Shown piece after piece: positions 34,197 to 42,787 of a stretch of DNA of 64,000 nucleotides (position 1 is the stretch's first letter; each line of letters opens with the position of its first letter). This DNA is from Halalkalicoccus paucihalophilus. GTDB lineage: Archaea; Halobacteriota; Halobacteria; Halobacteriales; Halalkalicoccaceae. A program made the translations under genes and the position numbers. The DNA lies in NCBI RefSeq assembly GCF_001593955.1, contig NZ_LTAZ01000005.1, positions 458,001 to 522,000 of the forward strand, read 5' to 3'. The notes below the pieces were generated by a model. That model made no database searches and was not told the origin of the DNA. It worked only from the letters and a program-made list of their open reading frames with translations.

Positions 34197-34820
34197 TCAC
34201 TGGTCCCGCTGTGCGCGAAATCCGGGCGTTCCCGACTCGTGAAGGTCGCGGGAAACCGCCGCGACCTCCCCCTGTAATCCCTCGTGATACTCGACCAGCC
34301 GATTCCGGAGTTCCTCGTGCTCGCGCGCGAGGATCTGGACCGCCGACAGCGCCGCGTTGAACGACTTGCCCGCGTCGACCGCCGTAAGCGGCGCGCCCGT
34401 GGGCATCCCGATGACGGAGCTGACGGATTTCTCCTGAACCGGCACGCCGATCACCGGTACGGGATAGGCAAGCGAGGCGGTCATGTTCGGCAGGTCGGCG
34501 GACTTCCCGCCCGCGCCCGCGATGATCACGTCCAGTCCCCGGTCGGACGCCGTACTCGCGTAGGCGTCCATCAGCTTCGGGGTGCGATGCGCCGAGACGA
34601 CGTACGTCTCGAAGGTGAACCGTGCCTCTGGCGGGTCCTCGAGGTCGGTGACCTCCGCGAACCCGAGTTCGGAAAGCGCCTCGTAGGCCCCGTACATGGT
34701 ATCGAGGTCCGAGTCGCTGCCCATGACGATCCCAACCTCGGGGGTCTCCTCGGAATCGCGGTCGCGCGCGGCCTCGGCTTCGAACTCCTCGATCAGCTCG
34801 CGTACTCCCTCCACTGTCAT
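34197..34820 (-). CDS. purE: 5-(carboxyamino)imidazole ribonucleotide mutase PurE
   Basis: 207 residues. Converts N5-CAIR to CAIR in purine synthesis. Family motifs: VGIVMGSDSDLDTM, VVSAHRTPKLM, IIAGAGGKSADLPNM, and GMPTGAPLTAV. The SAHRTP loop and the GGKSADLP loop bind the substrate. The first 30 residues are an acidic halophilic extension (MTVEGVRELIEEFEAEAARD). It overlaps purK by 4 bp (ATGA), so the two consecutive enzymes are coupled. Confidence 0.95.
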   Translation of the reverse strand: MTVEGVRELIEEFEAEAARDRDSEETPEVGIVMGSDSDLDTMYGAYEALSELGFAEVTDLEDPPEARFTFETYVVSAHRTPKLMDAYASTASDRGLDVIIAGAGGKSADLPNMTASLAYPVPVIGVPVQEKSVSSVIGMPTGAPLTAVDAGKSFNAALSAVQILAREHEELRNRLVEYHEGLQGEVAAVSRDLHESGTPGFRAQRDQ

Positions 34821-35971
34821 GATTCGAACTCCACGTGCCGGCGGTATGTACGTGCTGACTCCAGCAGTTCGTCGGCGGAGCGGTCTCCGCCGAGAACGGC
34901 GAAGTGGCCCATCTTCCGCAGCGGGCGGACCTCGCGTTTCCCGTACCAGTGGAGATGGACCGTGGGTTCGGCGAGCAACTGATCGACGCCCGAGAGGGTC
35001 GCTTCCCTCGACTCGCGCTCGTCGCCCAATACGTTCTTCGTCACGACCGGTTCGCGCAGTTCGGTCGATCCCAAGGGAAGCCCCCAGACCGCGCGGGCGT
35101 GCTGTTCGAACTGCGAGCTACGCGCGCCCTCGATGGTCCAGTGGCCCGAGTTGTGCGGGCGGGGCGCGATCTCGTTGACGAGGATCCCCTCGCCCTCTTG
35201 AAAGAGCTCGATCCCGTACACCCCTCGCCCGTCCATCAGCTCGAGGACCTCGCCGGCGACGTCCTGGGCGCGCTCGCGGACCGCCCCGCTCGCGCGCGCC
35301 GGGACCACGGTCTCCCGGAGGATCTCCGTTTCGTGCAGGTTCTCGCCCGCGACGTAGGTCGCGACCTCCCCATCGCCTTTGACGCCGATCACCGAGAGTT
35401 CGCGCTCGAACTCGACGAACTCCTCGACCATCGCCGCCCCACCGAGTTCGTCCAGTACCGCCTCGGCCTCCTCGGGACCCTCGATCGGGAGGTTACCCCG
35501 ACCGTCGTAGCCGCCCTCGCGAGCCTTGACCATCGCGGGCGTCCCCAACTCGTCGAGCGCCGTCCGTAGCTCCTCGGGCGAATCGACCGCCCGGAACGAG
35601 GGGACCGACACGCCGGCCTCCCGAAGGGCGCGTTTCTGGACGAGCTTGTCCTGGATCGTCCGGAGGGTGTCGGGTGAGGGCTGGACCTCGATGCCGGCCT
35701 CCTCGGAGACCTCTTCGAGCAGGTCGGGATCAGCGAGTTCGATCTCGAACGTGAGAATGTCCGCGCGCGCGGCGAGTTCCCGGACCGAATCGGGGTCGTC
35801 GAACGCGCCGACGATCTGGTCCCGACAGACCGCCGAGGCCGGACACTCGGGTGTCGGATCGAGGACGATGGTCTCGATTCCCAAGGGGCCCGCCGCCTCC
35901 GCGAGCATCCGCCCCAACTGGCCGCCGCCAACGACTCCCACAGTCGGTCCCGGAAGGGTTTTCGTTGCCAT
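34817..35971 (-). CDS. purK: 5-(carboxyamino)imidazole ribonucleotide synthase PurK
   Basis: 384 residues, an ATP-grasp carboxylase-type ligase that makes N5-CAIR from AIR, bicarbonate and ATP, supplying PurE. Hallmarks: VGVVGGGQLGRMLAEAAGP at the N-terminus, PAMVKAREGGYDGRGN, VEEFVEFERELSVI and EIAPRPHNSGHWTIEG. Start at 35971 (MATKTLPGPTVG) is preferred over 35998. It runs into purE with a 4-bp overlap. Confidence 0.95.
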   Translation of the reverse strand: MATKTLPGPTVGVVGGGQLGRMLAEAAGPLGIETIVLDPTPECPASAVCRDQIVGAFDDPDSVRELAARADILTFEIELADPDLLEEVSEEAGIEVQPSPDTLRTIQDKLVQKRALREAGVSVPSFRAVDSPEELRTALDELGTPAMVKAREGGYDGRGNLPIEGPEEAEAVLDELGGAAMVEEFVEFERELSVIGVKGDGEVATYVAGENLHETEILRETVVPARASGAVRERAQDVAGEVLELMDGRGVYGIELFQEGEGILVNEIAPRPHNSGHWTIEGARSSQFEQHARAVWGLPLGSTELREPVVTKNVLGDERESREATLSGVDQLLAEPTVHLHWYGKREVRPLRKMGHFAVLGGDRSADELLESARTYRRHVEFES

Positions 35972-36008
35972 GGGCGACGGTTTCCCGAGCGTGGTCAAAA
36001 GCCCACCG

Positions 36009-37412
36009 CTACCTGCTCAACGCCGTCGCGGTCCACGGCGCGATCGGGTCGCCGGTCCCCTCCATGCGCTCGATCAACCGAGCTTCGAGGTCCGTCCGAA
36101 CCGATTCGTAGGCGGGGTGCTCGATCAGGTTCCCGAGTTCGTTCGGATCGGCATCCAGATCGTAGAGTTCGTTTCTGTCGGGGCCGTTGTGGACGTATTT
36201 GTACCGTTTCGTGCGGAGCATCCGCTGAGAGTAGAGCCCGAACTCGTCGCCGTGATACTGTGCGAAATGCGAATCGGGCCAGTCCGACGGAGCCTCGCCC
36301 GAAAAGAGCGGCCGGATCGAGCGCCCGTCGACGTCGGGGACCTCCGTGTCGGCCAGATCGAGGAAGGTCGGCATCAGGTCGTGGAGCGAGATGAACTCCC
36401 CGCAGGTCGATCCCGCCTCGATCTCGCCGGGCCAGCGGACCTGCAGGGGGATGTGGTAAGTCTCGTCGTACATGATCGGGCCCTTGTTGAATTGGCGATG
36501 AGCACCCGTGAAGTCGCCGTGATCCGAGGCGTGGATCGTACAGCAGTCCTCGATCCCCGCGGCGGCCTCGAGGATCCGCCCGATCTGCTCGTCGAGCAGC
36601 GTCATGAACCCCCGATACTTCGCGATCGCTTCCGACCAGGTCTCCCAGTCGAACCCCCGAACGCCCCGGTAGTCGAGGTACTGCTCGTGAACCGCGGGTT
36701 TGCCGTCGTAGGTCTCCCGGTAGCTCTCCGGGGGCTCGATCTCGTCGGGATCGTACATCGAGGCGTAGGGCTCGGGGATGACGTAGGGGTGGTGTGGTCC
36801 GTAGAGGTCCACCCGGAGGAAGAACGGCTCTGCGATCCCCTCGCGCAGGTGCTCGATCGCCTGCTGGGCGATGTAGTACGGGCGCGTGGCTTCGACCGGC
36901 ACGGGGTCGGTGGCGGCGACGAGCGTCCCGGTGTCGGTGTAGAGCGCGTCCTCGAGGTCGGCCTCGCTCACGTCGACGCCGAGTTCCTCGCGGTAGTTCG
37001 CGAAGTCGCCGGCGAGGTCGGCGTCGTGGTGGCGGTCGGCCCCACCCCGGTACTGGAAGCCGAAGTTCTCGGGCCCCTGATCACGGCCGACGTGCCATTT
37101 TCCGACGTAGTGGTTCGTATAGCCCGCCTCCAAGAGGTGCTCGCCGAACGTCGGCAGATCGGGAGGGAGGTTGGGCTGGATCGCGTCCGCCTCGTGGCAG
37201 TTGTTCAACATGCCGTGGTTGTGCGGGTACAGTCCCGTCAGCAGCGAGGCACGCGCCGCCGAGCAGATGCTGATGGGGGTATACGCCCGCTCGAAGGCCA
37301 TCCCCTCCTCCCGGAGGCGATCGACGTTCGGCGTCTCGATCGGCGAATCGGGCGCGGTCAGATCGAAGCGTTCCTGATCGGTGAGGAAAAACAGGACGTT
37401 CGGTCGGCTCAT
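36009..37412 (-). CDS. Sulfatase, Cys-type
   Basis: 467 residues of the alkaline phosphatase-like sulfatase family. The active site shows Cys50 and Arg54 in ICSAARASLLTG, the CxAxR form of the formylglycine motif, so it should need a formylglycine-generating enzyme. Metal-binding Asp12 is in NVLFFLTDQERFD, and the later metal site is ASDHGDFTGAHR. The GKWHVGRDQ lysine/histidine segment is also present. It has no signal peptide, so it may act in the cytoplasm or on imported sugars. It is coupled by ATGA to the sulfatase-family gene upstream. The substrate is unknown. Confidence 0.9.
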   Translation of the reverse strand: MSRPNVLFFLTDQERFDLTAPDSPIETPNVDRLREEGMAFERAYTPISICSAARASLLTGLYPHNHGMLNNCHEADAIQPNLPPDLPTFGEHLLEAGYTNHYVGKWHVGRDQGPENFGFQYRGGADRHHDADLAGDFANYREELGVDVSEADLEDALYTDTGTLVAATDPVPVEATRPYYIAQQAIEHLREGIAEPFFLRVDLYGPHHPYVIPEPYASMYDPDEIEPPESYRETYDGKPAVHEQYLDYRGVRGFDWETWSEAIAKYRGFMTLLDEQIGRILEAAAGIEDCCTIHASDHGDFTGAHRQFNKGPIMYDETYHIPLQVRWPGEIEAGSTCGEFISLHDLMPTFLDLADTEVPDVDGRSIRPLFSGEAPSDWPDSHFAQYHGDEFGLYSQRMLRTKRYKYVHNGPDRNELYDLDADPNELGNLIEHPAYESVRTDLEARLIERMEGTGDPIAPWTATALSR

Positions 37413-38860
37413 AGATAGCCTAGATCACGGAGCCGACCCTTAGTGGCGTCGGTCATCTCGACTTCGCCGTCCGTCTCGGCCTCCTCGAAGGAGTCGAGCC
37501 ACCCCTCGAGTTCGGCCGCCAGTTCCGCCGCGATGTCGGGTTCGGTCGTCGCGAGGTCGAAACGTTCCTGGGGGTCCTGCTCGACGTCGTAGAGCTCCTC
37601 GCTCCCGTCCGATCCTCGGATGTACTTGTACTCACCCGTACGAATCGCTCGTAACGAGCGGTCGTACTCGTACATGTACCCGGGCACCTCCCCGAACCGC
37701 TCCTCTAACTGTTCCATCGACGGCTGGGGTGAGACGTACTCGGCGATCACCGACTCGCGGGCCGGCCCGTCTGTCAGCAGGGACCGCCCCTGTGCCTGAT
37801 CGCGCGCATTCGGGGCGTCGACCTCCGCGAGATCGAGCAGCGTCGGGAACAGGTCCAGCAGCTGAACCAGTTCGTCCTCCCCGGTCGCGGGCTCGAACGC
37901 CCCGCCGTGGATCATGAGTGGGACGTGAAGCAGGGTGTCGTACACGTTGTACTGGTGGCCCAGAAAGCCGTGATCGCCGACGTTCTCGCCGTGATCGCCA
38001 CAGACCACCAACACGGTGTCCTCCCACTCGCCGGCAGCCTTCAGGGCGTCGCGGAACTCGCCGATCTTCGCGTCGAGATAGGCGAGTTCGCCCCGGTAGA
38101 GCCCCTCGAGGAGCGAGAACTCCTCGTCACTGAGATCGTACTCGCCCACGTCGTAGGCGCGCGGTTCCTGTCTGATCGCCATCGCCTCCTCGTAGGCCCC
38201 GTCGGGGAGGAACGGTTCCGCGTACTCCCGTGGCGGGCGGTACTGGATGTGGGGTTCGATGCAGTTCGCGAAACAGAAGAAGGGCCGATCCGTCTCACGC
38301 TCGGTGAGCCAGTCGGCCAGCCACGCGGTCGTGCGTGCGGCCCCGTCGTCGTCGCTGGCCCGGAAGAACTGATCGTAGACCGCGTTCAGCCCGTTGACCA
38401 ACGGGTTGCCCGAAAGGGCCTGCGAGACGAACGCATTTACCTTCCCGCTGGCGTGTTTGGCCCGCGTCACTCCCCCCAGATCCGTCTCGGACTGGACGAG
38501 CTGCCAAGTCTTCTCGAAGCGCTCGAACCCGCGCGTGAACCCAAACTCCTCGGTGATCCACGTGTTGTTCGAGACGCCCACGGTCTCGTAGCCCTCGCTT
38601 GCGAGCGCTTCTGCGAGCGTCACGAACCCCTCGTCGAGATACGTATGCCCGCCGTGAGCGCCGTGGCGCGAGGCGTAGGTGCCCGTAAAGAGCGAGGCGT
38701 GGGAGGGCAGCGTCCACGGCGCGCTCGTAAAGACGTTCGTATAGGCGGTTCCCCCCGCAGCGAGTTCGGCGAGCGTCGGCATCACTGCCGGGTCCGCCGG
38801 AACGGTGTCCGCCGCTCGTGCCGTGTCCATGACGACGACCGCGATGTTTGGATGTCCCAT
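37409..38860 (-). CDS. Sulfatase-family protein with Thr in the nucleophile position
   Basis: 483 residues of the same fold. The metal sites are visible (Asp12 in VVMDTARAAD; CGDHGENVGDHGFLGHQYNV), but the usual Cys/Ser-x-Pro-x-Arg is replaced by Thr50-Leu-Pro-Ser-His54 in SAPWTLPSHASLFTG. It therefore cannot carry formylglycine; Thr nucleophiles occur in phosphoethanolamine transferases and related enzymes. I believe WTLPSHASLFTG-type sequences recur in haloarchaeal sulfatase-like proteins. The chain ends with GRLRDLGYL. It overlaps the next sulfatase by 4 bp and is likely co-transcribed with it. Activity is unknown. Confidence 0.85.
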   Translation of the reverse strand: MGHPNIAVVVMDTARAADTVPADPAVMPTLAELAAGGTAYTNVFTSAPWTLPSHASLFTGTYASRHGAHGGHTYLDEGFVTLAEALASEGYETVGVSNNTWITEEFGFTRGFERFEKTWQLVQSETDLGGVTRAKHASGKVNAFVSQALSGNPLVNGLNAVYDQFFRASDDDGAARTTAWLADWLTERETDRPFFCFANCIEPHIQYRPPREYAEPFLPDGAYEEAMAIRQEPRAYDVGEYDLSDEEFSLLEGLYRGELAYLDAKIGEFRDALKAAGEWEDTVLVVCGDHGENVGDHGFLGHQYNVYDTLLHVPLMIHGGAFEPATGEDELVQLLDLFPTLLDLAEVDAPNARDQAQGRSLLTDGPARESVIAEYVSPQPSMEQLEERFGEVPGYMYEYDRSLRAIRTGEYKYIRGSDGSEELYDVEQDPQERFDLATTEPDIAAELAAELEGWLDSFEEAETDGEVEMTDATKGRLRDLGYL

Positions 38861-39104
38861 CGTCTCAGTCCCTCTCAGGAACTCAGTATTGGACGATTAA
38901 TGGGAAATAGTACCCCCCTGCGTGCGCACCCTATTCAGGTGATATCGAGCGGATAGCGCCTCACAACCCCGATATCAGAAGGTAGGATTATTGATACGAA
39001 TCCGAGTGAAGGAACCACTGACTTCGACGATACATATAAAGGACACGGTATCGCAGGCAGAAGGGGGAGTGCCTGAAGCGTTGTAGGGACTCCACGAAAG
39101 GGCC
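38861..39104. promoter_or_regulatory. Divergent promoter region of the sulfatases and trehalose operon
   Basis: 244 bp with no supported gene. TATA-like TACATATAAA at 39031-39040 could drive the plus-strand operon with an untranslated leader of about 40 bases. An 8-bp inverted repeat, TGATATCG at 38940-38947 and CGATATCA at 38970-38977, lies between the two divergent starts and could be an operator. No known regulator motif is identified. Confidence 0.45.
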
Positions 39105-39518
39105 ATGAAACCCGCATTAGATGACATATTCCTGCCGTACGGCTGGGCCGCGGCGGCCTTCCGTGAGGACAGGATCGAGTTCAGGCGGGAGGAGGATCGG
39201 CTCACTCTCGTCGCGGAGCCGACCGAAGAGAGTCCGGTGATGCCAGAGCTGTGTGCGAGCCAGCTCTGGGGGATCCGATGTGAACAGCGTGCCGGCGAGG
39301 CGAAAAGTGGTATGAGGCTGGGCTGCGTAGCGACGATGGACACAGCCGTGGAGACACTACTCACGTACATGCAACAGATCAACGGTATCGCCGACTCGGA
39401 GGGCGGTATCTCCGTCGGACGGGTTATGGAGCTACTCGACACCGACACGCCGACCGCCGACCCGGACGGGTGGGGACGGACGCCATCGAATCAGATCGAT
39501 ACGCAACCGCCCCTATGA
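39105..39518 (+). CDS. Unknown protein, first gene of the trehalose operon
   Basis: 137 residues starting MKPALDDIFLPYGWAAAAF. I do not recognise a family. It is soluble, with acidic and aromatic patches and three cysteines (around 50-72). The C-terminal third is acidic and disordered-looking (LLDTDTPTADPDGWGR). Its stop overlaps the otsA ATG (ATGA), so it is coupled to trehalose synthesis, and regulation or enzyme partnering is possible by context alone. Confidence 0.7.
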   Translation: MKPALDDIFLPYGWAAAAFREDRIEFRREEDRLTLVAEPTEESPVMPELCASQLWGIRCEQRAGEAKSGMRLGCVATMDTAVETLLTYMQQINGIADSEGGISVGRVMELLDTDTPTADPDGWGRTPSNQIDTQPPL

Positions 39519-41011
39519 GCGACCGACAGCTGAGCCCCCGCGTCCTCGAGGCGCTTTCGGAGCGCGAGCTGGTCGTCGTTTCGAACCGCCAGCCGTACGC
39601 CCACAACTACGAGGACGACGACGGCGAGATCACCGTCTCGCGGCCGGCCGGCGGGCTCACTGCCGGACTCGATCCGGTGATGCAACGCACCGAGGGGACG
39701 TGGATCGCGTGGGGCGACGGCGACGCCGACTTCGAGGTCGCAGACGACGGTCGGGTTCGAGTGCCGCCCGAGGACCCCGCGTATACGCTCTCGCGCGTCG
39801 ATCTGAGCGAGTCGGACCTCGAGGGGTACTACTACGGCTACAGCAATCAGGCGCTCTGGCCGCTCTGTCACGGGATGATCTACCCGGTCCGGTGTGACGG
39901 GCGGGACTTCGAGCGCTATCGGGCGGTCAACCGCCAGTTCGCCAAGGCCGTAACAGAGGAGGCCTCGGAGGGGAGCCTGATCTGGTTTCAGGACTATCAC
40001 TTCGCGCTCGCGCCCCGGATCGTCCGCCGGGAGGTACCGGAAGCGCTGCTCACCCAGTTCTGGCACATCCCCTGGCCGGCGGCGGACACCTTCGAGGTCT
40101 GCCCGCAGGCTGACCCGCTGCTCGACGGGCTGCTCGCGAACGATCTGCTCGTCTTCCACATCCCCGCGTACGTCGAGAACTTCCTCGACTGCGTCGAGCG
40201 GGAGATCCCCGAGGCGGCCGTCGACCGGGATCACCGGACGATCCAACGGAACGGGCGGACGACGACGGTTCGGGCGTTCCCGCTGGGGATCGACGCCGAG
40301 CGGACCGCCGAACTCGCGAGCGAGTCGAGCGTCTGGGCGGATCTCGCCGGGCGCTACGGGATCGACGACGTGACTGTGGCCCTCGGCGTCGATCGCCTCG
40401 ATTACACGAAGGGGATCCCCGAGCGCATCGACGCCATCGAGCGCTTCTTCGAGGAGAACCCCGAACGGCGCGGGGAGTTTACCTACGTCCAGAACGGCTC
40501 GGCCAGTCGCAGCGAGATCGCGAGCTACGAGTACCTCCAGCAACGGGTCGACGCCGCGATCGGACGGGTCAACCGCCGATTCGGAGCGGGGGACTGGCAA
40601 CCGATCGTCCGGATCGACGAGATGCTCCCCGAAGAGGAGCTCTACGCGCTGTACCGCCACAGCGATCTCGCGCTGGTGAGTGCGCTTCGTGACGGGATGA
40701 ACCTCGTCGCAAAGGAGTACGTCGCCTCCCAACTCGACGACGACGGCATCCTCCTGCTGTCGAAGTTCGCCGGCGCACACGAAGAACTCGGCGAGGGCGC
40801 GGTGACGATCAACCCCTTCGATACGCAGGACTTCGCCGAGGCCATCGAGCGAGCGCTCGCGCTATCGGCCGAGGAACGCGAGGCACGGATGGCGACCCAG
40901 CGACAACGCGTCGGCGAGTACGACCTGTTCGCGTGGATGGACGACGTCCTCGAGACCGCTCTCGACTGCGAGGGCGAGCCCGATCTCGACCGATCGACGA
41001 CACATGTCTGA
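39515..41011 (+). CDS. otsA: Trehalose-6-phosphate synthase OtsA
   Basis: 498 residues of glycosyltransferase family 20. It joins a sugar nucleotide and glucose 6-phosphate to trehalose 6-phosphate. Visible elements: SNRQPYAHNY near the N-terminus, RPAGGLTAGLDPVM, WFQDYHFALAPRIVRRE, FWHIPWPAADTFEVCP, LGVDRLDYTKGIPERIDA and the sugar-nucleotide segment LRDGMNLVAKEYVASQ. The start at 39515 fits the family; the frame from 39470 is an extension inside the upstream gene. It overlaps otsB by 8 bp. Trehalose is a compatible solute, fitting osmotic adaptation in this salt-loving archaeon. Confidence 0.95.
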   Translation: MSDRQLSPRVLEALSERELVVVSNRQPYAHNYEDDDGEITVSRPAGGLTAGLDPVMQRTEGTWIAWGDGDADFEVADDGRVRVPPEDPAYTLSRVDLSESDLEGYYYGYSNQALWPLCHGMIYPVRCDGRDFERYRAVNRQFAKAVTEEASEGSLIWFQDYHFALAPRIVRREVPEALLTQFWHIPWPAADTFEVCPQADPLLDGLLANDLLVFHIPAYVENFLDCVEREIPEAAVDRDHRTIQRNGRTTTVRAFPLGIDAERTAELASESSVWADLAGRYGIDDVTVALGVDRLDYTKGIPERIDAIERFFEENPERRGEFTYVQNGSASRSEIASYEYLQQRVDAAIGRVNRRFGAGDWQPIVRIDEMLPEEELYALYRHSDLALVSALRDGMNLVAKEYVASQLDDDGILLLSKFAGAHEELGEGAVTINPFDTQDFAEAIERALALSAEEREARMATQRQRVGEYDLFAWMDDVLETALDCEGEPDLDRSTTHV

Positions 41012-41876
41012 GAGCGACACCGGAGTCCGCGACCCGTTCGCCTCGTCCTACGAAACGGTTCGCGAGCGAGTCGAGAATGCCAGCGGGCTGGTCCTCTGTA
41101 CGGACTTCGACGGAACGCTCGCACCGATCGAGACGGACCCCGACGCCCCGGAGATCGTCCCCGAGAACCGGGATCTCTTGGAGAGCCTGCGGGACGCCGA
41201 CGACACGCGGGTCGCCGTCGTGAGCGGGCGCGCGCTCGCGGACGTCCGCGAGCGCGTCGGCCTCGATGGGATCGCCTACGCCGGCAACCACGGCCTCGAA
41301 CTCCGGCGTCACGGGTCGACGGCGGTTCACCCGATCGCCGCGAAACACCGGCGACGGATCGGGCGGATCTGTTCGGCGCTCGAACCCGAGCTCTCGACCG
41401 TCGAGGGCGCGACCGTCGAGGACAAGTCGGTTACGGCGACAATTCACTACCGCAAGACACCCACCGAGAGGGTCGAACGAGTCAGAGAAATCGTCAGGAC
41501 GGTCGTCTCCCGGTTCGGGGACGGACGGATCAGGCTGACGGACGGCAAGGAGATCATCGAGCTCCGACCGGCCGTTCGCTGGCACAAGGGAATGGCCGTC
41601 TCGTTGCTGACCGACGACCACCCCGCCGACTGGATGCCGATCTACATCGGCGACGATACCACCGACGAGTCGGCGTTCCGGGCGGTTTCGGACGGACTCG
41701 CGATCTACGTCGGCGAGGGCGAAACCGCTGCCCACCGGCGGATCCCGACGCAGTCGGGCGTCAGCGCGTTTCTCTCTGCGCTCGTGGAGTGGCATACGAC
41801 CGGCGAGGAGGACAGTTCCCCCGAACGGGGCGTATCGACCAGCCGTCCGACGAACACGACTCCAGAACGGACATGA
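41004..41876 (+). CDS. otsB: Trehalose-6-phosphate phosphatase OtsB
   Basis: 290 residues of the HAD superfamily that release trehalose from trehalose 6-phosphate. The nucleophile motif is DFDGTLAPIETDPDAP (about 34-49). Motif II VVSGRALADV, Lys in WHKGMAVSLL and the Mg-binding GDDTTDESAFRAV complete the core. The cap domain includes AGNHGLELRRHG, the usual OtsB GxHGxE region. The tail SPERGVSTSRPTNTTPERT is low-complexity. It overlaps otsA by 8 bp and the next gene by 4 bp. Confidence 0.94.
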   Translation: MSESDTGVRDPFASSYETVRERVENASGLVLCTDFDGTLAPIETDPDAPEIVPENRDLLESLRDADDTRVAVVSGRALADVRERVGLDGIAYAGNHGLELRRHGSTAVHPIAAKHRRRIGRICSALEPELSTVEGATVEDKSVTATIHYRKTPTERVERVREIVRTVVSRFGDGRIRLTDGKEIIELRPAVRWHKGMAVSLLTDDHPADWMPIYIGDDTTDESAFRAVSDGLAIYVGEGETAAHRRIPTQSGVSAFLSALVEWHTTGEEDSSPERGVSTSRPTNTTPERT

Positions 41877-42028
41877 GCCGCTACCCACGCGAAGCGCGCA
41901 GCGCACGGATCAAATGCATCGCCTGTAACGCTCCGGTCGTCCGCACGGTCGAGGGGAAATACGTCTGTGTCGATTGCGGTGACTCCCCCCTTCGGCCGCG
42001 CGCCGAAACCCCGTCGGCGACCGATTGA
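41873..42028 (+). CDS. Small zinc-ribbon protein
   Basis: 51 residues with two knuckles, IKCIACNAPVVRTVEGKYVC and VCVDCGDSPL, i.e. Cys-x2-Cys twice with a 16-residue spacer. It starts MSRYPREARSARIK at an ATGA overlap with otsB. Zinc microproteins of this size are abundant in haloarchaea; function is unknown. Coupling to otsB suggests it is made with the trehalose enzymes. Confidence 0.82.
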   Translation: MSRYPREARSARIKCIACNAPVVRTVEGKYVCVDCGDSPLRPRAETPSATD

Positions 42029-42030
42029 CC

Positions 42031-42744
42031 TCACTCCTCGAGATCCAGCGCCTCGACGAGCTTGTCGGTCATCTCCTCGCGACCGAGATTGGCCCTGATG
42101 TCGTGGTCCTTCGCGATTGACTGGAGCTTGCGATAGGAGAGGTCGTCTAACTCCTCTCGGCTCGAGGGGGCGTCCTCGCTCTCCTCGTCATCCCCGTCCC
42201 CGTCTTCGTCATCATCGGTTGCCTCCTGTTCCCCGCCTTGGTCGTCCTCGTCTTCATCGCCCGCTCCCTCGCCGTTACCGCCGTTCTCATTTCCCTCTTC
42301 GTCCTCCCCATCTTCCTCGTCTTCGTCATCCGCTTGGTCTTCCTCGCTCGCTCCCTCGCCGTCGCCGCCGCTTTCATTTCCCTCTTCGTCCTCCCCACCG
42401 TCTTCCTCGTCCTCGTCGGTCTCGTCCGTTTCCTCCTCGTCGTCCTCCTCACTATCGGTGCTCTCGTCCTCGTCTCCTTCGTCTTCTTCGTCGCTTTCTT
42501 CGGTCTCGTCCTCATCGGCGCTTCTGCCCTCCTTGATCGCTTCTTCGAGGCGTTTCGCGAGGGCCTCGCCGATCTTGCGGCCGATCAGCGCGCCGATTGC
42601 CCCACCAAGGGACTCCGCGACGCTCTTTTCGTCGTCGTCCTCGAAGGTGTCTTCGAGTTCCGTTCCTTCGAGTACCTCCTCGAGATCGAGGCTTTCAAGC
42701 AGTTTTTCGGGATCGATGCTGCCGGCGAGAGATGTATCGCTCAT
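42031..42744 (-). CDS. Extremely acidic protein with a SAP-like C-terminus, gvpA-gvpO operon
   Basis: 237 residues. Residues 1-40 form short helices (LLESLDLEEVLEGTELEDTF). A Gly-zipper-like amphipathic helix follows (45-71: SLGGAIGALIGRKIGEALAK). Residues 75-195 are almost entirely Asp, Glu, Gly, Ser and Asn and include a tandem duplication of about 28 residues (113-140 and 141-168; EDEEDG, EEGNES, GDGEGA). The C-terminal 40 residues (LDDLSYRKLQSIAKDHDI) resemble SAP/Rho-N nucleic-acid-binding helices. It is third and last of the genes after gvpO on this strand. Function unknown; a gas vesicle-related role is inferred from position. Confidence 0.75.
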   Translation of the reverse strand: MSDTSLAGSIDPEKLLESLDLEEVLEGTELEDTFEDDDEKSVAESLGGAIGALIGRKIGEALAKRLEEAIKEGRSADEDETEESDEEDEGDEDESTDSEEDDEEETDETDEDEEDGGEDEEGNESGGDGEGASEEDQADDEDEEDGEDEEGNENGGNGEGAGDEDEDDQGGEQEATDDDEDGDGDDEESEDAPSSREELDDLSYRKLQSIAKDHDIRANLGREEMTDKLVEALDLEE

Positions 42745-42787
42745 TGTGTTGGTGTAGATGCCCCGGCAGGGGCGAGTCGGTTGTGAT

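Noticed and set aside
42238..42786. 182-residue hydrophobic frame opposite the 237-residue acidic protein
   Set aside because: A GAG/GAC-rich gene read backwards gives Leu/Val/Phe runs, so the membrane-like look is an artefact.
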